A DNA stretch of 64,000 nucleotides from Palsa-892 sp035556215 (lineage in GTDB: Bacteria > Pseudomonadota > Alphaproteobacteria > Rhizobiales > Xanthobacteraceae), in contig DATMFI010000020.1 in NCBI GenBank assembly GCA_035556215.1, forward strand, positions 1-64,000, read 5' to 3'. The position numbers and the translations under genes were made by a program. Positions 32,913 to 42,224 of this stretch are shown piece after piece; position 1 is the first letter of the stretch, and each line of letters opens with the position of its first letter. The notes beneath the pieces are model-generated. The model searched no databases. It was not told the DNA's origin and was given only the letters and a program-made list of their open reading frames with translations.

Positions 32913-33584
32913 TTACCATTCCCGCTCGCGGACCGTGTCCAGCATCCGCTTGCATTCGCCGAGCTCGTTCAACGCCGCCTTCAGAAGTTGAACGGCATCC
33001 GGCGCAAGCTTCGCGGCGGCTCCGTCAAGCACAGCATCGCCTTTCGTCGTAGAGACGCCGTCGCGATCCGCTGCCGGCGACACCGCAGGCGCCGCGGCAT
33101 CGGCCTTGCGAAGGAACTGCGGCAACTGCTCCCGCTCGCCATCCAGCTCGCCCTGATGGGACGGAACCGGCACCTCGACGACACGCGGCAGCTCCGGGGT
33201 CTTCGGCGTCCCGCGCAGCGACGGCAGAAGATCCATCAGCCCGCTGACCCGGCTGGCCTCGCCGCCGCGATGGTGCGCGGCATCCGTTCCCGTGCGAGCC
33301 GCCTCCTCGGCGGCCGATTGGCCGATCGCCTGCACGTGCCGCAAGCCCTGCTCGCGCAGGATCTGCTGCACGCCGCGAATGGTGTAACCCTCGCCGTACA
33401 GGAGATGACGAATGCCGCGCAGGAGATCGATGTCGTCAGGCCGGTAATAGCGGCGGCCACCGCCGCGCTTCAGCGGCTTGATCTGTCCAAAGCGTGTTTC
33501 CCAGAAACGCAGAACGTGCTGGGGGAGATCGAGGTCTTCGGCGACCTCGCTGATGGTGCGAAACGCATCAGGGCCTTTTTCCAC
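32913..33584 (-). CDS. MerR family transcriptional regulator
   Basis: This 223-residue protein has an N-terminal winged-helix MerR domain (TISEVAEDLDLPQHVLRFWE, then RRYYRPDDIDLLRGIRHLLY) and a long, low-complexity, Ala/Glu-rich C-terminus without a recognisable ligand domain. MerR genes of this kind directly follow ihfA in many alphaproteobacteria; here the gap is 16 bp. The target genes are not known. It lies 104 bp upstream of livG in the same direction but the gap suggests a separate promoter for liv. Confidence 0.85.
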   Translation of the reverse strand: MEKGPDAFRTISEVAEDLDLPQHVLRFWETRFGQIKPLKRGGGRRYYRPDDIDLLRGIRHLLYGEGYTIRGVQQILREQGLRHVQAIGQSAAEEAARTGTDAAHHRGGEASRVSGLMDLLPSLRGTPKTPELPRVVEVPVPSHQGELDGEREQLPQFLRKADAAAPAVSPAADRDGVSTTKGDAVLDGAAAKLAPDAVQLLKAALNELGECKRMLDTVREREW

Positions 33585-33600
33585 GCTCGCCTTCCTCTGG

Positions 33601-33918
33601 TTAGTTGTCTTGTGCTTTTGCTCCGCCGTCGTTGATGCGCTGCTTCATGATGTTCGACGCCTTGAACACCATTACGCGGCGCGGCTCGATCGGTACTTCC
33701 TCGCCGGTCTTCGGATTGCGGCCGATTCGCCGCCCCTTGCTGCGAACGATGAAGGAACCAAAAGATGAAAGTTTGACGTGCTCGCCGCGCGCCAATGAAT
33801 CTGAAATTTCCCGAAGCACCAGTTCGACGAGTGCCGCGGATTCGGTTCGCGACAGGCCGACCTTTTGATAGACGACCTCGCTCAAATCCGCCCGCGTCAG
33901 CGTTTTGCCCCCGGCCAT
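33601..33918 (-). CDS. ihfA: Integration host factor subunit alpha
   Basis: This 105-residue HU/IHF-family DNA-bending protein has the family signature GSFIVRSKGRRIGRNPKTGEEV, with the proline that inserts into DNA (RNPKTG). The N-terminal TLTRADLSEVVYQKVGLSR is characteristic of IHF alpha in alphaproteobacteria. It lies in the conserved order plsX-fabH-ihfA-merR. The partner IHF beta gene is not in this window. Confidence 0.94.
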   Translation of the reverse strand: MAGGKTLTRADLSEVVYQKVGLSRTESAALVELVLREISDSLARGEHVKLSSFGSFIVRSKGRRIGRNPKTGEEVPIEPRRVMVFKASNIMKQRINDGGAKAQDN

Positions 33919-34021
33919 GAGCGCCCCCCACGTTTAGGCGGTTCAACTATCCTTATGAATTACCAACGATATTCGCCGTTGGCTAGCGGGTCAACAACCC
34001 TTCCGCAGGAACTTGCCTCGC

Positions 34022-34999
34022 TCACCAGCGAACCAGGGCCGAACCCCAGGTGAATCCGCCGCCCATGGCTTCCAAAAGCACGAGATTGCCGGGCTTGATC
34101 CGGCCGTCCTGCACAGCTTCGTTCAGGGCCAGCGGAATGGAAGCCGCAGAGGTATTGGCATGACGATCCACGGTCGTAACAACCTTCTCCGGGGCAATTC
34201 CGAGCTTTTTGGCGCTGCCGTCGATGATCCGGCGATTCGCCTGATGCGGCACGAACCAATCGATATCCCCTGAGCCGTACCCCGTTGCCTTGTAGGCGTC
34301 CTCGATTACGTCGGTGATCATGCCGACCGCATGGCGGAACACTTCGCGCCCTTCCATGCGGAGATGGCCTGCTGTGCCGGTCGTTGACGGCCCGCCATCG
34401 ACAAACAGCTTGTCGCGATGCCGGCCGTCCGAGCGCAGATGCGTCGTCAGCACACCGCGGTCGGCGCGCGTGCCCGGCTGATCTTCCGCATGCAACACGA
34501 TCGCGCCCGCGCCGTCACCGAACAGCACGCAGGTGCCGCGATCCTTCCAGTCGAGAATGCGCGAAAAAGTTTCGGCGCCGATCACCAGCGCCGTATTGAA
34601 CGATCCCGAGCGCAGATACTGATCGGCGGTCGCGAGCGCAAAGACAAAACCCGAGCACACCGCCTGCACGTCGAACGCCGCACCCTTCTCGATGCCAAGC
34701 TCAGCCTGAATGGTGACGGCGGTCGCCGGAAAGGTCTGGTCCGGCGTCGAGGTCGCGAGCACGATGAGATCGACATCGCTCGCAGGAACTCTTGCGTTCG
34801 CGAGTGCGGCTTTTGCCGCCGCAAGACCCAGATGCGAAGTGAACTCGCCCTCGGCCGCGATATGACGCTCGCGAATGCCGGTGCGCTGCTGAATCCATTC
34901 GTCGGTCGTCTCGACCGTTTTCGACAACTCGTCGTTCGTGACAGTACGCTTCGGCAGATAGGCGCCGACGCCACGCACGACAGATCTTCGGATAGTCAC
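34022..34999 (-). CDS. fabH: Beta-ketoacyl-ACP synthase III
   Basis: FabH starts fatty acid synthesis by condensing acetyl-CoA with malonyl-ACP in the cytosol. The 325-residue product has the complete Cys-His-Asn triad: Cys115 (VQAVCSGF), His252 (FVPHQANRR) and Asn282 (RHANTSAAS). The start overlaps the plsX stop by 4 bp (GTGA at 34996-34999). The pairing plsX-fabH couples phospholipid and fatty acid synthesis. Confidence 0.95.
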   Translation of the reverse strand: MTIRRSVVRGVGAYLPKRTVTNDELSKTVETTDEWIQQRTGIRERHIAAEGEFTSHLGLAAAKAALANARVPASDVDLIVLATSTPDQTFPATAVTIQAELGIEKGAAFDVQAVCSGFVFALATADQYLRSGSFNTALVIGAETFSRILDWKDRGTCVLFGDGAGAIVLHAEDQPGTRADRGVLTTHLRSDGRHRDKLFVDGGPSTTGTAGHLRMEGREVFRHAVGMITDVIEDAYKATGYGSGDIDWFVPHQANRRIIDGSAKKLGIAPEKVVTTVDRHANTSAASIPLALNEAVQDGRIKPGNLVLLEAMGGGFTWGSALVRW

Positions 35000-36072
35000 G
35001 ATGCGGCTTCCTTCACGGGAATCGACTGAACAGGCGCGGCCGCCATCTGCTGCGCGAGCATGGCGGAAATCTGCGCGTTGAGATCGTTGCGCACGACGTC
35101 ATAGCCGGTGTCGATCGCGGCGGCGAAACTCTCGGCATCGGCGCCGCCGTGGCTTTTGACGACAAGGCCGTTCAGGCCAAGGAATACGCCGCCATTTACC
35201 TTGCGCGGATCGACCTTCTCGCGCAGCACCTGAAACGCGTTTTTCGCGAACAGATAGCCGATCTTGCCGCGCCAGGTCCGGCTCATCGCGTCGCGCAGAT
35301 ATTGTCCGATCTGCTTTGCCGTGCCTTCGGCTGTCTTGAGCGCGATATTGCCGGCAAAGCCCTCGGTCACCACGACATCGGTCGTTCCCTTGCCGATGTC
35401 GTCGCCTTCCACGAAACCCTTGTATTCGAGTTGCGGCAGGTTGGCTTCGCGCAGCAAGTGCGCCGCCTCCTTCACCTCCTCGACACCCTTGATCTCTTCG
35501 ACGCCGACATTGAGAAGGCCGACGGTCGGTCGCTCAAGGTCGAACACGATGCGCGCCATCGCCGCGCCCATCACGGCCATATCGACAAGCTGCTTGGCAT
35601 CGGCCCCGATCGATGCGCCGAGATCGAGCACGACGCTTTCGCTCCTGAGGTTCGGCCAGATCGCGGCAATCGCCGGCCGGTCGATGCCCGGCATCGTTTT
35701 CAGGCAAAACTTCGCCATCGCCATCAGCGCGCCGGTGTTGCCCGCGGAGATCGCGACATCGGCGTTGCCCTTGCGCACGGCATCGAGCGCGAGCCACATC
35801 GACGAATTGCGCCGGCCGTGCCGAAGCGCCTGGCTTGGCTTGTCGTCCATCTTTACCGCGACATCGGTGTGAACGATCTTCGCAGCATTCTTGAGGCGCT
35901 TGGTAGCGGCGACCAGCGGCGCGATGCGTTTCTCGTCGCCGAAGAAGATGAATTCGCTGTCCGGATGCCGGTCGAGCGCAATGGCGGCCCCCGGCACTAC
36001 TACCTCGGGACCGAAATCGCCGCCCATGGCGTCAATCGAAACGCGTACCGTCTTGGAAGAGGGTCGGGTCAT
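34996..36072 (-). CDS. plsX: Phosphate acyltransferase PlsX
   Basis: PlsX makes acyl-phosphate from acyl-ACP for the PlsY acyltransferase, the first step of glycerophospholipid synthesis. The product from the ATG at 36072 is 358 residues, of normal length, and opens with VSIDAMGGDFGPEVVVPGA. The frame is open 38 codons upstream, but that region has no PlsX sequence. It follows the YceD-like gene and overlaps fabH. Confidence 0.94.
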   Translation of the reverse strand: MTRPSSKTVRVSIDAMGGDFGPEVVVPGAAIALDRHPDSEFIFFGDEKRIAPLVAATKRLKNAAKIVHTDVAVKMDDKPSQALRHGRRNSSMWLALDAVRKGNADVAISAGNTGALMAMAKFCLKTMPGIDRPAIAAIWPNLRSESVVLDLGASIGADAKQLVDMAVMGAAMARIVFDLERPTVGLLNVGVEEIKGVEEVKEAAHLLREANLPQLEYKGFVEGDDIGKGTTDVVVTEGFAGNIALKTAEGTAKQIGQYLRDAMSRTWRGKIGYLFAKNAFQVLREKVDPRKVNGGVFLGLNGLVVKSHGGADAESFAAAIDTGYDVVRNDLNAQISAMLAQQMAAAPVQSIPVKEAAS

Positions 36073-36216
36073 CGGCGCTCTAACAGGGTCTCCCGGGCAA
36101 CATGCGGAACCCGGGCTTCGCCGGGATGGCGGGCATAGGGTGGGTTTGGAACGGCGGGGACCATAGCTTGTCACTTGTCTCGGCAAAAGCTGTAATACAC
36201 ACGGAAACCACTGGAT

Positions 36217-36765
36217 TTAATCAGTGGATTGGCCGCTTTTCTTGAGCTTGGCGAGCGCCGCAAAGGGCTTGTTTGCCGCCTCGCCGCTTGCGGATTCGGG
36301 CGGCGTGAACACCGCGCCCGGCTTCTTGGGGTAAGGATCGATCCCAAGCACCAGGAACTCCGACACCATCGCGCCAAGGTCGATGACGCCATTGCGGATC
36401 GTATCCGAAGGATCCGCCTCTTCCATGTCGATATCCGGATCAGGATTTGACGCCGCCGCACCTTCGGGCGCGAAACGCAGCGCGATCTCCTCATGCACCT
36501 TATTATCGAAGGGCTCAAGGGAAACGACGCAAGTCTGCCGCACCGTGGCATCGAGCTCGCCCGTTACGACGGCGCCGCCCGCACCGTCCGGTTGCAGATG
36601 CAACTGAGCGGAGAGCTTCGGCACGGCGACGACATTGGAGAACCGCGCGAGCGCGGCGCGCGTCTCATCGTCGGGCACCAGCGTCAAATCTTCGCCCTCT
36701 TCCGGAATGTCGGCGACAACCACCGGATGGCTCCACACCGGTTGGACGTTCTCATGACTCTTCAT
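36217..36765 (-). CDS. YceD/DUF177 family protein
   Basis: This 182-residue acidic protein has the DUF177 core. A central segment reads VTGELDATVRQTCVVSLEPFDNKVHEEIALRF, and the C-terminal segment is DLGAMVSEFLVLGIDPYPKKPG. In other phyla the gene precedes rpmF and has been linked to 23S rRNA/ribosome assembly. Here rpmF is not between it and plsX, as usual in alphaproteobacteria. The four-base overlap with the upstream chaperone gene indicates one transcript. Confidence 0.82.
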   Translation of the reverse strand: MKSHENVQPVWSHPVVVADIPEEGEDLTLVPDDETRAALARFSNVVAVPKLSAQLHLQPDGAGGAVVTGELDATVRQTCVVSLEPFDNKVHEEIALRFAPEGAAASNPDPDIDMEEADPSDTIRNGVIDLGAMVSEFLVLGIDPYPKKPGAVFTPPESASGEAANKPFAALAKLKKSGQSTD

Positions 36766-37307
36766 GGCAAGACATCCTGCGGTTCGGGAAACGTCACCTT
36801 GCCGCTCGCGATCACGCCGGCTTGCTGTTTGGCAAGCATGTGGTCGGCCGCCCGCACATAAGCGGCGAGATGGGTTGCGTTCGTGTGCTTGTCGGCCTCG
36901 CCGCTGAAAATATTACGTTGAAGCGCTGCGACGAGTTCAGTGTCTCCGGATTGCGCCAGGGCCGCATCGTAAACGCCTGCCCGGCCATAGAACGCTTCGC
37001 CCATCGCACGCACCTTGCGCGGCACGGAAAGATCGCCGACGCCAAGCTCGCGCATACTTTCATCCATGTCCTCGAAGAACAGATCGAAAACCTGCTGCGC
37101 GGCGGCGCGCTCGGTGGCGCTCGCCTTCGAAAGGCGCCGCCAGACGAGATAGACGTGCAAAAGCACCATATCGAAACGGCCCTCGACCGTGTCAGGAATG
37201 GCAAAATCCCGATAAAACGCGGGAACGCGCGCCTGCGCCACAACCGCGCCATAGAGAGCGCGGATTTCGGCGAGAGGGTCTTTCCTGCTGAGAAACCGTT
37301 GAAACAT
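36762..37307 (-). CDS. Ubiquinol-cytochrome c chaperone family protein
   Basis: This 181-residue protein resembles the CBP3/UQCC1 family, which helps cytochrome b assemble into the bc1 complex. Diagnostic regions are ALYGAVVAQARVPAFYRDF near residue 17, DTVEGRFDMVLLHVYLVWRRL near 40, and the DMDESMRELGVGDLSVPRKVR segment near 80. The frame is open much further upstream, but family members start at MFQRFLSRKD (ATG 37307). It is divergently transcribed from the BamE-like lipoprotein, sharing a 112 bp promoter region. Confidence 0.83.
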   Translation of the reverse strand: MFQRFLSRKDPLAEIRALYGAVVAQARVPAFYRDFAIPDTVEGRFDMVLLHVYLVWRRLSKASATERAAAQQVFDLFFEDMDESMRELGVGDLSVPRKVRAMGEAFYGRAGVYDAALAQSGDTELVAALQRNIFSGEADKHTNATHLAAYVRAADHMLAKQQAGVIASGKVTFPEPQDVLP

Positions 37308-37419
37308 ATTTTTGCCGCCAGATATCGGGCTATATAGGGTTTGGGCGGCCCACGTTGCAATCGGGCTTTGCACAGCGTAGTTGAACAAAAGTCGGCAAGT
37401 TGCTCTGCGGGAAAAGTTA

Positions 37420-37890
37420 ATGCGTAGAAGCCTTTCCATCATACCGATCTGCCGGCCGCGCCTCCTGCGCGCGGTGGCGGTTGCAGCGCTCGCGCTCTCC
37501 AGCGCGGCCTGCTCGAGCTTCACGCAGAACTACCAGCACGGCTATGTTTTCGACGAAGCGGCCCTCGAGCAGGTGCCGCCGGGCTCGACGCAGGAACAAG
37601 TGCTGCTCGTGCTCGGGACGCCCTCCACCGTCGCCACCGTGTCGGGCGAAGTGTTCTATTACATATCGCAGAAAACCGAACGCACCGCCTTCCTCGATTC
37701 GAAAGTCACCGACCAGAAAGTGCTCGCGGTTTATTTCGGGCAGGATCGCCGCGTCGAGCGCATCGCCAATTACGGCCTTAAGGACGGCAAGGTTTTCGAT
37801 TTCATCAGCCGCACCACCCCGACCGGCGGTCACGATCAGAACCTGATCCGTCAGATTCTCCAGGGCGCGCAGTTCAAGCCGAAGATTTAG
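37420..37890 (+). CDS. BamE/SmpA-family outer membrane lipoprotein
   Basis: This 156-residue lipoprotein has a basic N-terminus and a lipobox-like SSAACSS, with lipidation near residue 28. The mature protein has the SmpA/OmlA fold region DEAALEQVPPGSTQEQVLLVLGTPS, typical of BamE, an accessory of the outer membrane beta-barrel assembly complex. The TTG at 37381 is an alternative start but would extend the signal unusually. It is followed by a strong bidirectional terminator. Confidence 0.85.
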   Translation: MRRSLSIIPICRPRLLRAVAVAALALSSAACSSFTQNYQHGYVFDEAALEQVPPGSTQEQVLLVLGTPSTVATVSGEVFYYISQKTERTAFLDSKVTDQKVLAVYFGQDRRVERIANYGLKDGKVFDFISRTTPTGGHDQNLIRQILQGAQFKPKI

Positions 37891-37922
37891 AACGGCAATA
37901 CAAGCACCTGCAGCATACAAAC

Positions 37923-37952
37923 AAAGAGGCCGGGAAATTCCCGGCCTCTTTT
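37923..37952. terminator. Bidirectional terminator between bamE-like gene and hppA
   Basis: A perfect 14 bp inverted repeat (AAAGAGGCCGGGAA and its complement, one-base loop at 37937) is flanked by T runs on both strands. It ends transcripts of the BamE-like gene from the left and of hppA from the right, which is convergent. Confidence 0.88.
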
Positions 37953-37972
37953 CGTTTGATCGCTTTACTCGC

Positions 37973-40102
37973 TTAGTGCGCGAGAATGGCGAGCAGCAAC
38001 AGCGCCACGATGTTGGTGATCTTGATCATCGGGTTCACGGCCGGGCCCGCGGTGTCCTTGTACGGATCGCCGACGGTGTCGCCAGTGACCGACGCCTTGT
38101 GGGCTTCCGAACCCTTGCCGCCGTAGTGACCGTCTTCGATGTACTTCTTGGCGTTGTCCCACGCGCCGCCGCCCGAGGTCATGGAAACCGCGACGAACAG
38201 GCCCGTGACGATCACGCCGAGCAGCATCGCACCGACCGCCGAGAACGCCTGGCTCTTGCCGGCGATCCAGAACACGATGAAGTAGAGCACGATCGGCGAC
38301 AGCACCGGCAGCAGCGACGGCACGATCATTTCCTTGATCGCGGCCTTCGTCAGCAGGTCGACCGCGCGCGAGTAGTCAGGGCGATCTTTGCCCTTCATGA
38401 TGCCCGGCTTTTCGCGGAACTGACGGCGCACTTCTTCGACGATGGCACCGGCCGCGCGGCCGACCGCCATCATGCCCATCGCGCCGAACAGGTACGGCAG
38501 CAGGCCGCCGATCAGAAGGCCGACGACGACATACGGATTCGACAGCGAGAAGTCGAGCGTGATGCCCTGGAAGTACGGATACTTCGCCGAGTTGGCGATG
38601 AAGTAATTGAGGTCCGAGGTGTAGGCCGCGAACAGCACCAGCGCGCCAAGACCGGCCGAGCCGATCGCGTAGCCCTTGGTGATCGCCTTGGTCGTGTTGC
38701 CGACGGCATCGAGCGCGTCGGTCGACTTGCGGACGTCCTTCGGCAGGCCCGCCATTTCGGCGATACCACCGGCGTTGTCCGTGACCGGGCCGAAGGCGTC
38801 GAGCGCAACGACCATGCCGGCGAGCGCAAGCATGGTCGTCACCGCGATGGCGACGCCGAACAGGCCGGCAAGCTTGAACGGCACGATAATGCCGGCGACG
38901 ATGACGAGCGCCGGAAGCGCCGTCGCTTCCATCGAGACCGCGAGGCCCTGGATGATGTTGGTGCCGTGGCCGGTGATCGAGGCCGAGGCGATCGACTGCA
39001 CCGGGCGATAGTCGGTGCCGGTGTAGTACTCGGTGATCCAGACGATCAGGCCGGTAACGACAAGACCCGTCACGCCGCACCAGAACATCGCCCAGCCGTT
39101 GAATTTGAGGCCGGCCGCGGTGGCGAGCTGCGTGTCGAAGCCGATCAGATAATGCGTCGCGAGCGCGAGGCCCGCGAGCGAGAGCAACGCCGAGGCGATG
39201 AAGCCCTTATAGAGCGCGCCCATGATCGAGTTGCTCGAGCCGAGACGCACGAAGAAGGTGCCGATGATCGAGGTGATGATGCAGGCGCCGCAGATCGCGA
39301 GCGGATAGATCATCATCGTGGCAAGCGCATTCGTACCGGCGAAGAAGATCGCCGCGAGCACCATCGTGGCGACCACGGTCACCGCATAGGTTTCGAACAG
39401 GTCAGCGGCCATACCGGCGCAGTCACCGACGTTGTCGCCGACGTTATCGGCAATCGTCGCCGGGTTGCGCGGATCGTCTTCCGGGATACCCGCTTCGACC
39501 TTGCCGACGAGGTCGCCGCCGACGTCCGCACCCTTGGTGAAGATGCCGCCGCCGAGACGGGCGAAGATCGAGATCAGCGAAGCGCCGAAACCGAGCGCGA
39601 CGAGCGCGTCGATGACGATGCGGTCGGACGGCGCGTATTTCAGAACCTGGGTGAGAACCAGGAAGTAGACCGCGACACCGAGGAGTGCGAGGCCTGCCAC
39701 CAGCATGCCGGTGATCGCGCCCGACTTGAACGCGATGGCAAGACCGCCGGCGAGCGATTTGGTCGCCGCCTGTGCGGTGCGAACGTTCGCACGCACCGAA
39801 ACGTTCATGCCGATGAAGCCGGCGGCGCCCGAAAGGATCGCGCCGAAGGCGTAGCCGATCGCAACCGGCAGACCGAGGAAGTAACCGACCAGGATGAAGA
39901 CGACGATGCCGACCACGCCGATCGTCATGTACTGACGGCGAAGATACGCCTGAGCGCCTTCACGGATCGCCGAAGCGATTTCCTGCATCTTCTTGTTGCC
40001 GGCGGGCGCTGCGAGCACGGAGCTGATCGCCCACGCTCCGTAAACAATGGAAAGCGCGCCGCACGCGATGATTACCCACAATGCAGTCATAGTCGTGGTC
40101 AT
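37973..40102 (-). CDS. hppA: K+-independent proton-translocating pyrophosphatase
   Basis: This 709-residue polytopic membrane enzyme couples hydrolysis of pyrophosphate to proton export. It has the substrate-binding signature GGDLVGKVEAGIPEDDPRNP near residue 200 and the DNVGDNVGDCAGMAADLFE metal-binding segment. Near residue 470 the sequence reads GNTTKAITKGYAIG. The lysine in NTTK and threonine three residues later mark the K+-independent type, whereas K+-dependent enzymes have alanines there. A good Shine-Dalgarno (GAGGGG) precedes the ATG. It ends the riboflavin/thiamine gene block after thiL. Confidence 0.95.
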   Translation of the reverse strand: MTTTMTALWVIIACGALSIVYGAWAISSVLAAPAGNKKMQEIASAIREGAQAYLRRQYMTIGVVGIVVFILVGYFLGLPVAIGYAFGAILSGAAGFIGMNVSVRANVRTAQAATKSLAGGLAIAFKSGAITGMLVAGLALLGVAVYFLVLTQVLKYAPSDRIVIDALVALGFGASLISIFARLGGGIFTKGADVGGDLVGKVEAGIPEDDPRNPATIADNVGDNVGDCAGMAADLFETYAVTVVATMVLAAIFFAGTNALATMMIYPLAICGACIITSIIGTFFVRLGSSNSIMGALYKGFIASALLSLAGLALATHYLIGFDTQLATAAGLKFNGWAMFWCGVTGLVVTGLIVWITEYYTGTDYRPVQSIASASITGHGTNIIQGLAVSMEATALPALVIVAGIIVPFKLAGLFGVAIAVTTMLALAGMVVALDAFGPVTDNAGGIAEMAGLPKDVRKSTDALDAVGNTTKAITKGYAIGSAGLGALVLFAAYTSDLNYFIANSAKYPYFQGITLDFSLSNPYVVVGLLIGGLLPYLFGAMGMMAVGRAAGAIVEEVRRQFREKPGIMKGKDRPDYSRAVDLLTKAAIKEMIVPSLLPVLSPIVLYFIVFWIAGKSQAFSAVGAMLLGVIVTGLFVAVSMTSGGGAWDNAKKYIEDGHYGGKGSEAHKASVTGDTVGDPYKDTAGPAVNPMIKITNIVALLLLAILAH

Positions 40103-40248
40103 GGACCCCTCAGCTCTTTCGCGATGAAAATTGGAACGAGCGATGCCCCCGGCACCACTCCAAATTGCGGCGCATACATGCCAAAAACGGTGCTTGGAAG
40201 CAACGCACCAAGGCCGGATTTTAGTCGATATCGACGGCAGTTAAGGTG

Positions 40249-41235
40249 TCAGAAATGGCTGAAAGAGGCCTGCCGGAAGGCCAGCGACTTGCCTTTGGCA
40301 TCGAGAATGGCTGTTCCCTCGCCGGTTTCGACACTTCCGATGACGGTTACCGGGACGCCTGATTCTATCGCCTGTCTCTGGAACCCTTCGACATTCGTCG
40401 CGGGGATTGCTCCAAGCAGCTCGTAATCGTCGCCGCCAGTACAGACCGTCTCGATCAGTGCCGGATCGAAGGCAACAAGCTTGCGGCCCGCGGAGGATAA
40501 CGGCAGTGCCGTGGAATTGATTTCCATTGCGACGTTCGAGGCCGCGGCCAGTTTTGCGGCGTCACCAGCAAGACCGTCGGAAATATCCATCGCCGCATGT
40601 GCGTGTTCACGCAGCAGCCCTGCCAATATCGAGCGCGGGCGCGGCAGCAGATAACGCTCCTGCAGATAAGCCTCCTCTTCCGCCGTAAGCTTGGCTCTTG
40701 CTGCAAGCTGCGGATCCTGGCGCAACATGAGGCCCAATGCCGAGTCACCCAAAGTACCGGTGACAACGATTACATCGCCCGCTTTCGCGCCGGCACGCCG
40801 CACCATCTTGCCGTGCGGCACACTGCCGAAGGCCGAGATTGCGACGCTCAGCAGGCCGGGCGTGCTGTCGGTGTCGCCGCCGAGCAGCGGGCATTTGTAA
40901 GCGTCGATATCGGCGGCGAGCCCGTCTGCGAAAGCAGCGACCCACTCTTCATCCACACTCTTTGGCAGCGCAAGCGTGAGCAGAAAGCCCAAAGGCGCCG
41001 CGCCCTTTGCCGCAAGGTCGGAAAGATTTGCGCGCAAGGCTTTCCTGGCAATGTCGGTCGCCGGATCGTCAGGAAAGAAGTGCACGCCTTCGATCACGGC
41101 ATCGGTGGTCAGCACCAGATCATGCCCCGCAGGCGGCGTGATAGCGGCTGCGTCGTCGCGGAGATCAAAACTACCCGGATCGCGGGCCAGCGGCCGGAAG
41201 AAGCGCCCGATCAGACGATCTTCGCCGCTCGGCAT
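40249..41235 (-). CDS. thiL: Thiamine-monophosphate kinase
   Basis: ThiL phosphorylates thiamine monophosphate to thiamine diphosphate. The 328-residue product has RDDAAAITPPAGHDLVLTTDA (Mg-ATP site) near residue 27, the GGDTDSTPG loop near 119, and AAMDISDGLAGDAAKLA near 210. The start at 41235 (MPSGEDRLIGRFF) matches the family; the open frame beyond overlaps nusB. It lies 4 bp after nusB, in the conserved ribH-nusB-thiL order. Confidence 0.92.
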   Translation of the reverse strand: MPSGEDRLIGRFFRPLARDPGSFDLRDDAAAITPPAGHDLVLTTDAVIEGVHFFPDDPATDIARKALRANLSDLAAKGAAPLGFLLTLALPKSVDEEWVAAFADGLAADIDAYKCPLLGGDTDSTPGLLSVAISAFGSVPHGKMVRRAGAKAGDVIVVTGTLGDSALGLMLRQDPQLAARAKLTAEEEAYLQERYLLPRPRSILAGLLREHAHAAMDISDGLAGDAAKLAAASNVAMEINSTALPLSSAGRKLVAFDPALIETVCTGGDDYELLGAIPATNVEGFQRQAIESGVPVTVIGSVETGEGTAILDAKGKSLAFRQASFSHF

Positions 41236-41239
41236 CGCA

Positions 41240-41704
41240 TCACCCCGTGGCAAATTCGGCGGCGCGCACTTGCCGCGCCAGTTGATCGAGCACTGCGTTG
41301 ACCATCCCGGTCTCCTCGCGATCGAGGAAGGAACTCGCGACATTCACGTATTCGGAGATTACGACGCGCGCGGGAACATCGCCGCGATGGGAAAGCTCGT
41401 AAGCTCCGGCACGCAGCACAGCGCGCAGAATGGCTTCGATGCGCTTGAGCGGCCAGGTCGCATTCAAGATATCATTGACCTTGGGATCGAGCGCGCGCTG
41501 TTCGCGCAACACGCCCTCGACGATGTCGCGAAAGAACGGCGACTCCGTATGGGGGAATTTTTCGCCAACACCCTCACGCACAAAACGCGCTTCGAATTCG
41601 GCAAGCACATCCGAGAGATCCGTCGCCGCGATATCCATCTGATAGAGCGCCTGCACGGCAGCAAGCCGCGCGGCGCTCCGTTCCCTGGTCTTGTCAAATG
41701 CCAT
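41240..41704 (-). CDS. nusB: Transcription antitermination factor NusB
   Basis: This 154-residue RNA-binding protein of the rRNA antitermination complex is characterised by RSAARLAAVQALYQMDI near the start and PARVVISEYVNVASSF near residue 114. The start at 41704 fits the family; the frame is open further upstream only because of the overlap with ribH. It is separated from ribH by 4 bp. Confidence 0.93.
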   Translation of the reverse strand: MAFDKTRERSAARLAAVQALYQMDIAATDLSDVLAEFEARFVREGVGEKFPHTESPFFRDIVEGVLREQRALDPKVNDILNATWPLKRIEAILRAVLRAGAYELSHRGDVPARVVISEYVNVASSFLDREETGMVNAVLDQLARQVRAAEFATG

Positions 41705-41708
41705 CGGT

Positions 41709-42176
41709 TCAAACCTTGCGCGCAAGCCGCGCGAGCGCAAGCGCCGCAGCCGCCGCGTGTCCGCCGGCATTGCCTTCCGAGCGCTTCGCGCGTGTCCAGG
41801 CCTGCGCCTCCGTTTCGACCGTAAGAATGCCGTTGCCGAGCGCAATCCTGTGCGCGACCGCAAGATCCATCAGCGCGCGCGCCGACTGGTGCGCCACGAT
41901 TTCGAAATGCTCGGTCTCTCCGCGGATGACGCAGCCGACCGCGACAACGCCGTCATATTTTCCCTGATCGAGCTTGATCGCGGCGGCAACCGGAATTTCC
42001 AGCGCGCCGGGCACCGGGATTTCCTCAACCGTAACGCCGGCGAGTTGCAGCCGCTCGACCGCGCCCGCTTTCAGTTCGGCAACGATATCGCCGTTGAATT
42101 GCGACGCGATGACGAGAAAGCGCGCACCCGTCAGCGGCGCTTCGGTATCGGCAAGCTGTGGCCGGTTTTCGCTCAT
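41709..42176 (-). CDS. ribH: 6,7-dimethyl-8-ribityllumazine synthase
   Basis: RibH condenses 5-amino-6-ribitylaminouracil with dihydroxybutanone phosphate to make the riboflavin precursor lumazine. The 155-residue product shows IASQFNGDIVAELKAGA near residue 23, VPGALEIPVAA near 56, and GCVIRGETEHFEIVAHQSA with the catalytic histidine near residue 92. It is part of the ribD-ribE-ribH block. No FMN riboswitch was recognised upstream. Confidence 0.94.
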   Translation of the reverse strand: MSENRPQLADTEAPLTGARFLVIASQFNGDIVAELKAGAVERLQLAGVTVEEIPVPGALEIPVAAAIKLDQGKYDGVVAVGCVIRGETEHFEIVAHQSARALMDLAVAHRIALGNGILTVETEAQAWTRAKRSEGNAGGHAAAAALALARLARKV

Positions 42177-42224
42177 GTCTATTCTTGTGGCCCTCTCTTG
42201 CCCAAGCCTATTCTTGTCGACGGC

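Noticed and set aside
36073..36216. rpmF between the YceD-like gene and plsX
   Set aside because: The 144 bp gap has no L32 frame; alphaproteobacteria usually have rpmF elsewhere.
37976..40426. An antisense open frame of about 816 codons over hppA
   Set aside because: It is Arg/Asp/His-rich, has no recognisable domain and is the third-position shadow of a GC-rich conserved gene.
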